Positions 40,892 to 50,465 of a DNA stretch of 64,000 nucleotides are shown piece after piece. The translations under genes were made by a program, and so were the position numbers. Positions within the stretch are counted from its first letter, which is position 1. Each line of letters starts with the position of its first letter. The notes beneath the pieces were generated by a model, which worked only from the letters and a program-made list of their open reading frames with translations, made no database searches and had not been told where the DNA came from. This stretch comes from Solirubrobacteraceae bacterium. GTDB taxonomy: Bacteria > Actinomycetota > Thermoleophilia > Solirubrobacterales > Solirubrobacteraceae. Location of the stretch: assembly GCA_025449845.1 (NCBI GenBank), contig JANWIP010000010.1, positions 62,001 to 126,000 on the forward strand, given 5' to 3'.

Positions 40892-42997
40892 TCAGTAGAC
40901 GTGGAGCGGCACGTACCCGGCCACTGGGCCAGAGGTGAGCAGCGTCGCCTCCTGCCCGTATCCCGCGGTACGGCAACAAGCGAGCAGACGATCCCGCGCG
41001 ATTTCCTCCCCCAGCAGCCACAGGGAGACCTGCATACGCATCTCGCTGTGCGCCCAGTGCCCCGCGCGATACATGCCGAGCGCCCGGCGGAGAAGCGCGC
41101 GAGCCGCCGGATCCCGGGCGTCACGGGCGATCTCCCCCTGCAGTGCCACAGTGTGCGCGTCCAGGTACGGCATCCGCTGCGAAGAGCTAGAGAGCCTCGT
41201 TTCCAGTCCCCTGACACGTTTGAGCGCGAGCTTGAGGTCGCCCTCTGCGCGGGCGAGCTCGGCGTCCTCCCAATCAAGACGCGCTCCCAGCGCGAACAGC
41301 GGCGCCCGGTAGCGCCTCATCGCCTTGCGAGCGTCGTGCACCGCGGCCTTCGCAGCGTCCACGTCGGTCGCTCGCAGCCAGGTGGACCGCGACGTCAGGG
41401 CCCACGCGACCAACTGATGGTCACCTGCCGCCTGCGCGAGCTGACAAGCCCGATCCAGATCCGCGAGACCCCTCGCTAGCTCGTACATGCCAGCCAGGCA
41501 CATCCCCCGGTAGAAATGCGCCCACTGCAGCGCGCCGCGCCTCGCGTAAAGCTCGGCGTCAGACATCGCCTCTTCGCAAAGGTCGAGCGCCTCCCGATAA
41601 CGCCCGCGGGAGCGCAGCGGGTCGCTGCCGAACGTCAACCCCTCCACCAGCGTGTCGATGTCACCAGCCCGCCGTGCGGCTTGGCGCATGCGCCTGTACT
41701 CCCGCAGCGATGCCGTCTCGTCGTCGGCCATGACGTGCATACGCGCGCTGCGGGCCAGAATCCGGGCGACCACCCGGGAGCGTTGACGGGCGCTGCTGAT
41801 CTCATCCGCCGCCGCGCTCGCCCGTCGCAGTGAGCGGTGCGCCGACGGGTAGTCGGACTGGTTAGACCTCAAGTTCGCGATCGCCAACTACGCCGCTGCA
41901 CGCCACGCCGGATGAGCTTTGGTACGCGCGGCCAGCCGGTAGTGGTGCAGAGCCTGGTCGGGGTCGGAGGTGAAGAATAGGTTGCCGAGCATGTGATGAA
42001 CCTGGGGGGCGTAGCGGGAGCGTTGCCGTTCGAGGATCCTCAGACCGGCCAGCGCGAGATCGTTCTCGCCTACCCGGGTAAGGACACGAGCGAGCGCGAG
42101 ATCCCGTTGCACAGGGTCAAAGCCGCCGTAGCGGTCCATCACCTCCCGCGGCAGATCCCAGGTCCAGGAGCCCGCAGTTCGCTGCCTGGCCAGCGCTTGG
42201 TCCAAACGGACGAGAACGGCCCGCGCGGAACGGGAGAGGCTCTGCTCGAGGACGTCGATCGGATTGGGGTGCCTGACCAGGTTGACCCGTCCGGGGAGCG
42301 CTTCGATTAACCTTTGTAGCTCGCTCGGGACGGCAGTCCGATGGCCTTCGGGCTGGTAGTGCAACCACGTCACCTCGCCGGCGGCATGAAGATAGGGCAG
42401 CACATCGCGGTCTCGGCCGCTGTAGCCGACAACCACCACATGCCGATCGGCGATAGCCGCCTTGAACTGCTCGCTCACGTGGCGCTTGAGACCGACGACA
42501 TATTGGCTGATGAGTGTCGAGATGTAACGCGGCTGGTGGCAATCGCCATGTAGATGAAGGACCGAGCGCCTGCGGCCTGCGCGCGCGATCGCCTGCTCCA
42601 GCAGCACGTCCTGGTTGGTCGTCACCAGCTGCCGGGTCGGTGCCAGGGCGAGAACGACATGTGCCCGTGCAGCTACGGCACCGTTCAGCCCCCGGAAAGC
42701 CTCCACGAGTACCTGCGCGTCGAGATGGTGCGAGAGCAGCTCTAGCACGAGCTCAAGGCGAAGATCGGGCTCGCGACCCGAGTGCCACTTAAGCGCTTTG
42801 CCAACCGCGTCGGGTGGCGCCTGTCCAAAGACCCGGCTCTGGGACCACACCTCCTTCAGCACACGGCCGGCGAGCTGCTGACCGTCCGGGAGGCCCGCCT
42901 TAGTCGAGATGCCCGCTCCGCATAGAACCGTCGGCCGTGTCGTCCTGGCGCGCACGGGCGAATGTTGCCCACCCGGCGACCCGGCGCGCGTATTCAC
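40892..42997 (-). pseudogene. SIR2-domain protein with TPR-like repeats, split by one in-frame TAG
   Basis: A 701-codon frame. Residues 22-235 are a SIR2-like (SIR2_2) domain: VLCGAGISTKAGLPDG (GAGIS at 27-31), QLVTTNQDVLLEQ, LHLHGD with the catalytic-type His, and VVVVGYSGRDRDVLPYL. The rest is helical repeats resembling TPRs (ALAGLRILERQRSRYAPQVH; GRYREALDLCEEAM). Codon 370 (41888-41890) is TAG, between AWRAAA and LAIANLRSNQSDY, without a frame change. SIR2-repeat proteins often act as NAD-consuming antiphage effectors; that role is inferred. With the TAG as a stop, the first 369 residues keep the whole SIR2 domain. Confidence 0.7.
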
Positions 42998-43100
42998 GGA
43001 CGCCTGCCGAGGTCCGACGCACGCCGTTCATGCACGGCGGAGGGCTGACGCGGGGAGTGTTGGGAAGGTCGGCGACTGGAGAAGGCGAGGGATCGTCCGG

Positions 43101-43770
43101 CTAGCCGACGAGCAGCTTGAAGCCGTGGTCCCACGAGCCCCGTGCGCCGCCGATCTTGACCCACGCGATGCAGATCGCCTCGAGCTCGCGCGAGCCTCCG
43201 ATTCCGCCGATGTCAACCGGATCGGGCCAACCGAAGTCGGCCAGCACATCGCCGACCGTGCGCTTGGCGTCCTCGTCGTCTCCGGCGATCAGCATCGTCG
43301 GCTTGCCCTCGCTGAAGCTCGGGTCCACGAAATACGCGTTGCCGATCGTATTGAACGCCTTGACCACCTTCGCTTCGGGCAGCGCGCGCTGGACGCGCTC
43401 GCCGAGCGAGTCTCACCTGAGATCGAGAGCTTCGGCGGAAAGCCACCGGAGAAGTCCAGCGGATTCATCGCGTCGATGACGACCTTGCCGCTGAACTTGC
43501 TGGGACTGCGTCAGCGATCACCTCCTCAGCGACATCGCCCAGCACCCCCAGGACGAGCAGCTCGCCATGCTCAGCGGTTTCGGCGAACGTGCCGGCTGCG
43601 ATGCCGGCTCCATCCCCAGACAGCCATTCGCGCAACTCAGGCTTGTCCGGGTCGCGCGAACCGATCATCACGTCATGACCGCAACCGGCGAACCCCGCCG
43701 CCAGCCGCCGCCCGACCTCGCCGCTTCCCAGCACTCCCATCCGGCTCCGCGGCAGTCGCCCGCTCGTCAT
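43101..43770 (-). pseudogene. NADPH-dependent F420-reductase-like NAD(P)-binding protein, two frameshifts
   Basis: Three frames in succession read MGVLGSGEVGRRLAAGFAGC and GSRDPDKPEL; then KFSGKVVIDAMNPLDFSGGF; then SLGERVQRALPEAKVVKAFN, GKPTMLIAGDDEDAKRTV and a short Trp-containing end. Together these form a complete Rossmann protein of the F420-reductase/NADP-oxidoreductase type. Frameshifts lie near 43.50 and 43.41 kb, so no functional protein is made as sequenced. Confidence 0.72.
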
Positions 43771-44398
43771 GTCCGCCTCCTCCCTCTTTCGGGGACACCA
43801 CAATCTAACGCAGCCGCGCGACCGTGGAGAATACGAGTCCGGCCTGTTCCCCGTCGCGGCTGCAAGCGGGCTCTCGTTCTGGCTCCTGGAGGCCACGACG
43901 AAGATGCAGCAGGTCCGCTACTACCCACGGATGGGAGATATCGAGTTCATCGCCTACGAGCTATTTCGTGTGCACACGGACAGCGGTCCTGCGTCCTCGC
44001 CGCTCATCGGCTGGGGTTGGATGACAGCTGGGCAACGGGTCCGTAAAGAGAAGAGCAAGGGCGACCCACGTGAACCGCATCCGTGGCCGAAGGATCTGGT
44101 GGGCTGCCCCTTTCGGCCGTGGATGTGGGCGCACGTTGCGTTCCCGCATCTCGTCGCTCTCGTCATGGGACGGTTCTGTTCGTGCTTGGGCTGCTGGGAG
44201 TGTTTGGCCCGATCTGAATGCCCGAGCATCCCCCTCGCCGACAGAAACCCACCGACTGCTCTTTCACATGGCAGGTAACGGCTTGCCCGCGACACATAGA
44301 CATAGGCAAGAGGAAGCACGCCAGCTCCTCGGCGGGACTACTGCCCTCATGGATCCGAGCGTGCCAGCCGGCGTAGAGCCACACTCTCGCTCCGGACG
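43771..44398. other. Intergenic region left of the IS1182-like element
   Basis: No gene could be supported. A plus-strand frame (43769-44278) lacks a ribosome site, and its residues show no family pattern. The segment ends at the 4-bp duplication GACG flanking the insertion sequence. Confidence 0.4.
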
Positions 44399-46123
44399 GT
44401 GGGTGTCGCGTAAAGGTTCGCGGTCGTGGCAGTAGCCGCGTTGGTAGAGGTGGTCGCTCGGGCGGCGGGCGTGTCGTTGAGGCCGGTGGGGTGGCGTTTG
44501 TAGCTGCTGGGCCTCCTTCAGGCCGCTGCGGTGGCTATCTGGTGTTTGTGGAGCTTCAGGAGGTTGTGGGTCGCGGTGATCAAGCGCCATTCCGAGAGCG
44601 CGGCCGATCGTCCTCGTCGGTGGAACTGGTTGATGCGCCGGTTGTGCTTGGTTTGTGCGAACACTGGCTCGACCATCGCCTTTCGTCGCCGGTAGAGCTG
44701 GTCGCCATATTCGGTCGCAAGTGCTTGGCGCATCGCCGTGTACCTTCCGCCTTGCCATCCCGGCCGCGGGGTCTGGCGCTTGCCGGCGTCCGGCGGGATT
44801 AATACCTGCACGTGCTCGTCGGCCACGACATGGTCCATCTGCTGCTCGTTCCAGTAGCCGCTATCGGCGACGGCGACCGCAGGAATATCAGTGACACCAA
44901 TCGTCTGGAGTTCGCGCTTGGTCGCCTTGACCATCGGCTCAAGGTGACCAAAGTCCGGTGAGCTTGCGCTCACCTCGGCCGCGAGCACGATCTGTTCCTC
45001 GGTGACGACGGCCTGGACGTTGTATCCCTGGGTGTAGCTGCGCGGCGTCTTCACATTCCGCGAGTCCAGGTCGGTCGTGTTGATCTTCCCCGGCGGGATA
45101 TCGGGTGGCCCATATGGCTTCGGCGGGCGACTGAGTCGTCGGCCTTGCGTGTCTCGTCCGTGCTCGCGGTAGTGCTCGTATGCCTCGTTCGCCGCACGCT
45201 CAACGTCGAGGTCTTGCGCCATTCGGCGCTCGGCCTCCAACAGCCGCTGCGCACGCGAACGGACGATCGGCTTCGCCTCCCGCCGGCGATGCTCATCGAG
45301 CTGGTGACGGGCCTCACGCAGCCAGCCCTCACGACCCTGAGTGCGAGCCACGATGACATCAGAGTCAAGCTCGATCTTCACCTCGGCCACCTCTACCTCG
45401 CCGGCAGCCTCGCTCGGCGCGCTCGCGTTCTTCTCGCGCTCGAGCTTTCGCTTCGCCTCCGCCAGCGCGGCACGACGGCCCTCCCGCGTGCGCAGATGCT
45501 CGGGCAGCTCATCGCCACGATCCTGCCCGTAGAGCCCGTCCTCGGCCGCGTCGATCTCGCCGGCCTCCTTCAAGATCTCCCGCGCGAGCTGCTCATAGTC
45601 GAGGTTTGAGTGATGCTAGGCATTCGCGTGAACCTTCGTGCCATCGATCGCGACCACCCCGACCTTCACCAACCCCGCCTCCTTGCACAACGAGAGCACT
45701 GAGCTGAACAGCTCAGCCAACGCGTCCTCGTGGCGGACACGGAACCTCGCGATCGTGGCGTGATCCGGTGTCTGCTGTGCCGCGATCACGCGGTAGGCGA
45801 CATCCTCCACGCAGCGCCGCTCGATCCCCCTCGAGGAGCGTTCGCCCTGCGCGTAGGCGTACATCAACAGCGCCACCATCATTGAAGGCTCAAACGCCGC
45901 CCGGCCCCACCCATCCTGGCGGTAGGACCCATAGAACGCCGCCAGATCCATCTCCTCAACCGACGCCAACACGAACCACGCCAGATGGTCCTCCGGCAGC
46001 CAATCCCGCGGGTCCGGCAGCATCAAGAACGCCTGCTCACGATCACACGCCAAGAAGTTCATAGCCATGCCCTGAAGTCTCTTAATCTGCTCGGACAAAC
46101 CGAGGGGTTCACGCGACACCCAC
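44399..46123 (-). mobile_element. IS1182-like insertion sequence
   Basis: The ends are inverted repeats: GTGGGTGTCGCGTAA at 44399-44413 and its complement with one mismatch at 46109-46123. Both ends are flanked by GACG (44395-44398 and 46124-46127), a 4-bp target duplication. The single transposase gene fills the element. The matching ends and intact duplication imply a fairly recent insertion. Confidence 0.82.
44518..46068 (-). pseudogene. IS1182-family transposase with one in-frame TAG
   Basis: A 516-codon DDE transposase. It opens FLACDREQAFLMLPDPRDWL then PEDHLAWFVL, followed by RGIERRCVEDVAYRVIAAQQ. Catalytic residues: Asp in VAIDGTKVHANA, Asp in AVADSGYWNEQ, Glu in KAMVEPVFAQTKHNR. Codon 151 is TAG (45616-45618), where relatives have a short-residue linker (ANAS); the frame continues HHSNLDYEQLAREIL. 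A single TCG-to-TAG change would explain it. An upstream GTG at 46119 lies inside the terminal repeat and is rejected. Confidence 0.8.
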
Positions 46124-46196
46124 GACGAGATCCGCTTGTAGCTCGCCAGCAGTGCCGCCGCGCTGCTTGGATCAGGGCGCGGCGGCTCTGCCCGCC

Positions 46197-46589
46197 TTAC
46201 GGCCGAGGCGTCCTCGTTCCGCCGGGCAGCTCGTTCAGCACGATGCGGGCGATCTCGGCCATGCCCGCGGCCCGATTGAGCACTTGGGCTGATCTTCCGG
46301 CCGGCTCATCGATCAGCTGGAGCACGTAGGCCAGCAACCGCCGGAAGATCGAGCGGATCTCATCCGAGGCCAGCGTGATGGCATACACCTCCTTCTTGCC
46401 CTTCGGCTCCCACCCGATCTGATCGAGCAGGCGCATATCCTCCTCGAACCGGCTGCGCAACCGTCGGGCAAGCACCAGCTCGCTGCCCCGGATGAGCGTG
46501 GTCATATCCGCCACCGCGCCTACATCAACCAGGAGGTACTGGTACACCTCGTCCCGCTGAGAATCCGCCAACAGTATGCCCATCTGCAC
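46197..46589 (-). CDS. Hypothetical helical protein
   Basis: A 130-residue protein, mostly helical, with YQYLLVDVGAVADMTTLIRG, LARRLRSRFEEDMRLLDQIG and WEPKGKKEVYAITLASDEIR. No motif or membrane segment. It lies just beyond the IS end and diverges from the aldehyde dehydrogenase cassette, from which it is separated by 252 bases. Possibly a mobile-element accessory gene. Confidence 0.6.
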   Translation of the reverse strand: MQMGILLADSQRDEVYQYLLVDVGAVADMTTLIRGSELVLARRLRSRFEEDMRLLDQIGWEPKGKKEVYAITLASDEIRSIFRRLLAYVLQLIDEPAGRSAQVLNRAAGMAEIARIVLNELPGGTRTPRP

Positions 46590-46841
46590 TCCATTCGGGT
46601 CAGGGCCGGGCCGTCAGCCCGGCCACCATTACGGAAGACCCGATGAAGCCATGAGCGGCGGTGATAGGGCAAGGTGTGGTGCCTACACATCCCGATAAGG
46701 CTGCGCCACCTGATTACAAATCGAGGGCGATTAATAGAGATAGCCTCCAGGACACCGGGGCAAACAAGAAACAAGCCTTGCTTCGATTCCCGTAATACTA
46801 GATACTCATGTTATCGGATTCTATTACTTGAGAGGACTTCT

Positions 46842-48356
46842 GTGAGTACTAGCTCACAATCTATCGTCACATCTGGGGCAACGGCAACCTCTAGACGGCA
46901 GCGCGTAATCAGCGACATTATTCCCAAGATAGACCTACGCCCGTTTATCGGCGGATGCTTTGTGGAGTCCCGGTCTAATGACATGCTCACGGTAAACGAT
47001 CCAATGACGAACAAGACACTCGTGTCAATGCCTTGTCCGAACGACCAAGACATTCTCCACGCGGTAGCGACTGCCCGATCTGCCTTTGACTCAAATAACT
47101 GGCCTGGCTCTCATCCCCGCAGTCGAGCAAGCCTACTTTACAAGCTTGCTGAGCTGGTGGAGCAAAATCTAGAGGTGCTCGCCTTGCTCGAGGCAACGGA
47201 TACAGGTAAGAGATTGACTGCCGTATCGGCCTGGGACATTCCCAATGCCGCAGAGGTATACCGCTACTATGCTGGCTGGGCAGACAAGATCACTGGAAGA
47301 CAGTTGCCCAGCCCTGGCGGGGTAACGATGTTCACCAAGCGAGAGCCGGTCGGAGTTTGCGCAGCAATCATTCCGTGGAACTTCCCGTTCCCGTGTATCG
47401 CATGGAAGATTGCTCCTGCCCTTGCTGCGGGGTGCTGCGTCGTGGTAAAGACGCCTGAGCGAGCCCCACTCTCCGGCCAGTATCTAGCGGATCTTATTCA
47501 GCAGGCCGGTTTCCCTCCGGGAGTGGTCAATATTCTGACGGGTATTGGCGAGCACGCTGGCCGTAACCTCGTGAGTAACCCCGATGTGGACAAGATTACC
47601 TTTACCGGCGAAGCAGCAACAGCATCTGAGATTGCCAGAAGCTCTGTGGCGCATCTGCCACGCCTAACCTTAGAGCTTGGGGATAAGACGCCCAATGTAA
47701 TCATGCCAGACGCGGATCTTGATGTCGCGGTGCCGGCCGCAGTAAGTGCGATGTTTGGTGTCTCTGGGCAGAACTGCTGTGCCGGTAGTCGCTTGCTGGT
47801 TGATCATGCTATCGCATCGGAGGTGGTTGAGCGCATAGCCACTGCGGCACATAACCGCATTCTTGGCGACCCACTAGACGATTCCACCGAACAAGGGCCC
47901 CAGATCGATCGTCTCCATGTTAAAAGAATTCATAGCTACGTTACACACGCGGTTGATAGCGGCGCCAAGTGCGTTGTTGGAGGAGGACCGGCAGGCGATG
48001 GTCAGTTCTTTGCTCCCACAATAATCACGGATGCGACGCCCGATATGGCGATATACCACGAGGAGGTGTTTGGTCCGGTTGGCACAGTCCATGTGTTTTC
48101 TGGTCTTGACGAGGCAATTCGCATCGCAAACGATCGACGCTTTGGTCTCGCTGCGGCAATCTGGACGTCCGATCCTAAAGCTGCCGAGCGCTTCTCGTGC
48201 TCCGTCCGCACAGGAACCTGTTGGATAAATTGCTACGAATATTTTGATACCGTCGCGCCGTGGGGCGGCACGAAGCTATCAGGAATGGGCCGTGAGCTTG
48301 GCGCTGAGGGGCTTGACGAGTTTCTTGAGACGAAGACCGTAGTCCGTGCGATCTAG
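46842..48356 (+). CDS. Aldehyde dehydrogenase
   Basis: A 504-residue NAD(P)-dependent aldehyde dehydrogenase with all key motifs: PWNFPFPCIAWKIAPALAAG, TFTGEAATASEIA, the catalytic Glu in LTLELGDKTPN and the catalytic Cys in SGQNCCAGSRLL. EEVFGPVGTVHVF and the C-terminal block are complete. The GTG start follows a GAGG-containing leader. DNA is clearly richer in A+T, with codons rare in the neighbouring genes, indicating acquisition by transfer. First gene of a four-gene plus-strand cassette. Confidence 0.88.
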   Translation: MSTSSQSIVTSGATATSRRQRVISDIIPKIDLRPFIGGCFVESRSNDMLTVNDPMTNKTLVSMPCPNDQDILHAVATARSAFDSNNWPGSHPRSRASLLYKLAELVEQNLEVLALLEATDTGKRLTAVSAWDIPNAAEVYRYYAGWADKITGRQLPSPGGVTMFTKREPVGVCAAIIPWNFPFPCIAWKIAPALAAGCCVVVKTPERAPLSGQYLADLIQQAGFPPGVVNILTGIGEHAGRNLVSNPDVDKITFTGEAATASEIARSSVAHLPRLTLELGDKTPNVIMPDADLDVAVPAAVSAMFGVSGQNCCAGSRLLVDHAIASEVVERIATAAHNRILGDPLDDSTEQGPQIDRLHVKRIHSYVTHAVDSGAKCVVGGGPAGDGQFFAPTIITDATPDMAIYHEEVFGPVGTVHVFSGLDEAIRIANDRRFGLAAAIWTSDPKAAERFSCSVRTGTCWINCYEYFDTVAPWGGTKLSGMGRELGAEGLDEFLETKTVVRAI

Positions 48357-48391
48357 CTGCACCCAAAGCTGGCGTTTTCACGGCTAGCACG

Positions 48392-49744
48392 ATGCCGAGC
48401 GGTTATCAGGCGCAGTTCCTCGAGCGCGTGGCCGTTCGGACTTTCCATGATCTATTAGATACCTGGATTGGCCCAGATTTTCCCGGCCCGTCCCGCCTGG
48501 AGCCTGACCTTCAAAAGATCGACGTGACTCACCAAATGCCGGCTCTATCGGGTGACATAGGAATGATTCCCTTTAGCTGGCAAATCAAGGCTCGCAGTGC
48601 AGCCCCGCGTGAAGTCACTTCGGACCTGGTCCATGCACGCGCCTATCGGCTCCATCTGGAAAGGCACTATGTCACCGAACTCGCGGAAATGTCAAGACAA
48701 ACATCATCGCTCTATTTGGCCCTTGCTATTGTTGATGGACTAGGTGGCACGCCGATCGCCGAAAGGCCACCGACGAAGCGGTTTAGATGGTATATAGTGG
48801 ATCTAAAGCAGTACTGTAGTCAGTTTGACCGTCAGCAAACACCTGCCTATGTTGATATCCCTGTACAAAATAGACTCAACTTAGCACTATTTTCACTATT
48901 GTGGTCAGCGAAATGGGTAAAGGCGTACTTTGAACCGCTGCATCTCCATATCGTCGATTCGCCTCAAGCCATAGTCAGCCTCCTTAAGAGCTTTGCCACT
49001 GAACTCACTGACCTACGGGGACAAACCGGCATTCTATTAGGGGATGCCGTTCCAGAGCTACCCCGCCTTGCTGACGTACTCAATCCTGAAACGTATCATA
49101 CATATGCAGCACGCCTTGCAATTGTCGGTTCCTTACGCAATATCACAGCAATGTTGCTTGAGAGCTCCGGCGCACACCGTATTGAAACATACAGCCCCGA
49201 GGCGTTAGCAGGATGCGTGAATCTATGGCTATTCTCGCGCACCTACCATGAGTTTATGCGCGCGACGCAGATACGCGGTAATTATAATAAGCGTCTGCTC
49301 CCATTTGCTCATTCTACCCTAGATGAAGTTCCACGATTCTTTCTCGCTGCCCTGTACAACGTTAGACGACTCTATGGCACACTTAACGCAGAGGTAGCAA
49401 TCGTCCAGATGCTAGGAGAGGACGGTCGTCAAGACCATAGCTACTGGTCAGATGCGTTACGCGCTTTTCAATGGGTCGAAGTGGACGCTGATGGTTACGT
49501 ACGGCTTAGCGAGAGCCATATTAGCGCTACTTCAAATGACCTAGAATTTTTGCACGACGCCGAGGGCCAGGTTGTTGCCGCACATGGACTGAGCTTGCTT
49601 CGAGGAGGCACGTTTGGCGGACTTGCATATCCTGATCTATGTCTCGAATCTGTCCGTCCTGCCTGTTTATTTCCAGAAGAAGACATCTTTTTGGAGCATC
49701 CCATAGAGCTGTGGAGTGCATCAAGCCTAAGCATGGACGTGTGA
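48392..49744 (+). CDS. Protein with possible DUF4365-like nuclease fold N-terminal domain
   Basis: A 450-residue protein encoded in AT-rich DNA. Residues 1-170 have the feel of a DUF4365/PD-(D/E)xK-like domain: LQKIDVTHQMPALSGDIGM, then IPFSWQIKARSAA (a Gln-x-Lys as in these nucleases), then YLALAIVDGLGG and RFRWYIVDLKQY. The remaining 280 residues are helical (LKSFATELTDLRGQTGIL; VPRFFLAALYNVRRLYGTL) without recognised motif. A nuclease between metabolic genes is unexpected, so the assignment is tentative. No strong ribosome site precedes the ATG. Confidence 0.5.
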   Translation: MPSGYQAQFLERVAVRTFHDLLDTWIGPDFPGPSRLEPDLQKIDVTHQMPALSGDIGMIPFSWQIKARSAAPREVTSDLVHARAYRLHLERHYVTELAEMSRQTSSLYLALAIVDGLGGTPIAERPPTKRFRWYIVDLKQYCSQFDRQQTPAYVDIPVQNRLNLALFSLLWSAKWVKAYFEPLHLHIVDSPQAIVSLLKSFATELTDLRGQTGILLGDAVPELPRLADVLNPETYHTYAARLAIVGSLRNITAMLLESSGAHRIETYSPEALAGCVNLWLFSRTYHEFMRATQIRGNYNKRLLPFAHSTLDEVPRFFLAALYNVRRLYGTLNAEVAIVQMLGEDGRQDHSYWSDALRAFQWVEVDADGYVRLSESHISATSNDLEFLHDAEGQVVAAHGLSLLRGGTFGGLAYPDLCLESVRPACLFPEEDIFLEHPIELWSASSLSMDV

Positions 49745-49762
49745 GATGTCACACCAATAAAA

Positions 49763-50434
49763 ATGATAACGAGAAGACTAGATAACTATGCCTATTCAAA
49801 GATACGTACTCATACACTAGTAAACTACATCGGCCAACTTCGGGCATACTCGTATGCTGATTTAGTGCTCCTGGTCCTCGCCTGTGGGGGAAACACGGGA
49901 GATCTCGTCGTTATCAGTTTGCTTTGGTTTGGATTCCTGATCTTTCTAGAGTGGTGCCATCGAGATGCCGGGCGACTCACATGGCCGTGGATGGCCTGGG
50001 CAGCCCCGTGGATCATTGCGATCTGCCTAAGACCAGTCTCCAACCTTGTTGTCTTTGGTGTGCTTGCCGGAATCTACGCGTGCAAGAAAAGGACACGGAT
50101 TCTGGGAGCAGTTGCCCCACTTGCCAACGGCGCTATGAAGGCAGCGCTGATATCTACCATACCTTCAGTGCCCAGTAGTACATTAGTACTTGTAAGTGGC
50201 GTGATGGCCATTCGCAATCTCACCGGCGACATTCGGGATGCCGGAAAGGATGCGAGAGAAAACGTGCATACTATTCCAGTATTGGCTGGATATCGAGGCT
50301 CGCCTACTTGGATTTATCCAGCCTGCCTGGTCTCGACTAGCGTGCTCTGGACAGTAAAGGGACATCTTCCATGGTGGGCACTTACTGCCGCTCTAGCGGT
50401 TGAGTTAACCACGTATCAACTTACACCACGATAG
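49763..50434 (+). CDS. UbiA-like prenyltransferase, atypical first Asp motif
   Basis: A 223-residue membrane protein with about six helices. The second Asp-rich motif of UbiA enzymes is convincing: NLTGDIRDAGKDARENVHTI then PVLAG. The expected first motif NDxxD is not seen; LIFLEWCHRDAGRLTWPWM occupies its position. It is shorter than typical UbiA proteins (about 290). It may transfer a prenyl group to an aromatic or lipid acceptor, or be inactive. AT-rich like its neighbours. Confidence 0.6.
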   Translation: MITRRLDNYAYSKIRTHTLVNYIGQLRAYSYADLVLLVLACGGNTGDLVVISLLWFGFLIFLEWCHRDAGRLTWPWMAWAAPWIIAICLRPVSNLVVFGVLAGIYACKKRTRILGAVAPLANGAMKAALISTIPSVPSSTLVLVSGVMAIRNLTGDIRDAGKDARENVHTIPVLAGYRGSPTWIYPACLVSTSVLWTVKGHLPWWALTAALAVELTTYQLTPR

Positions 50435-50465
50435 CCTGTACGCTACAAAATCGGGAGCCCGACAT

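Noticed and set aside
43769-44278. 169-codon plus-strand frame
   Set aside because: It starts inside the relic on the other strand, has no ribosome site and its residues follow no family pattern.
34164-45618. Genome-wide reassignment of TAG
   Set aside because: Many intact genes in the window end in TAG (for example 782, 48356, 50434 and 51239), so TAG is a working stop.
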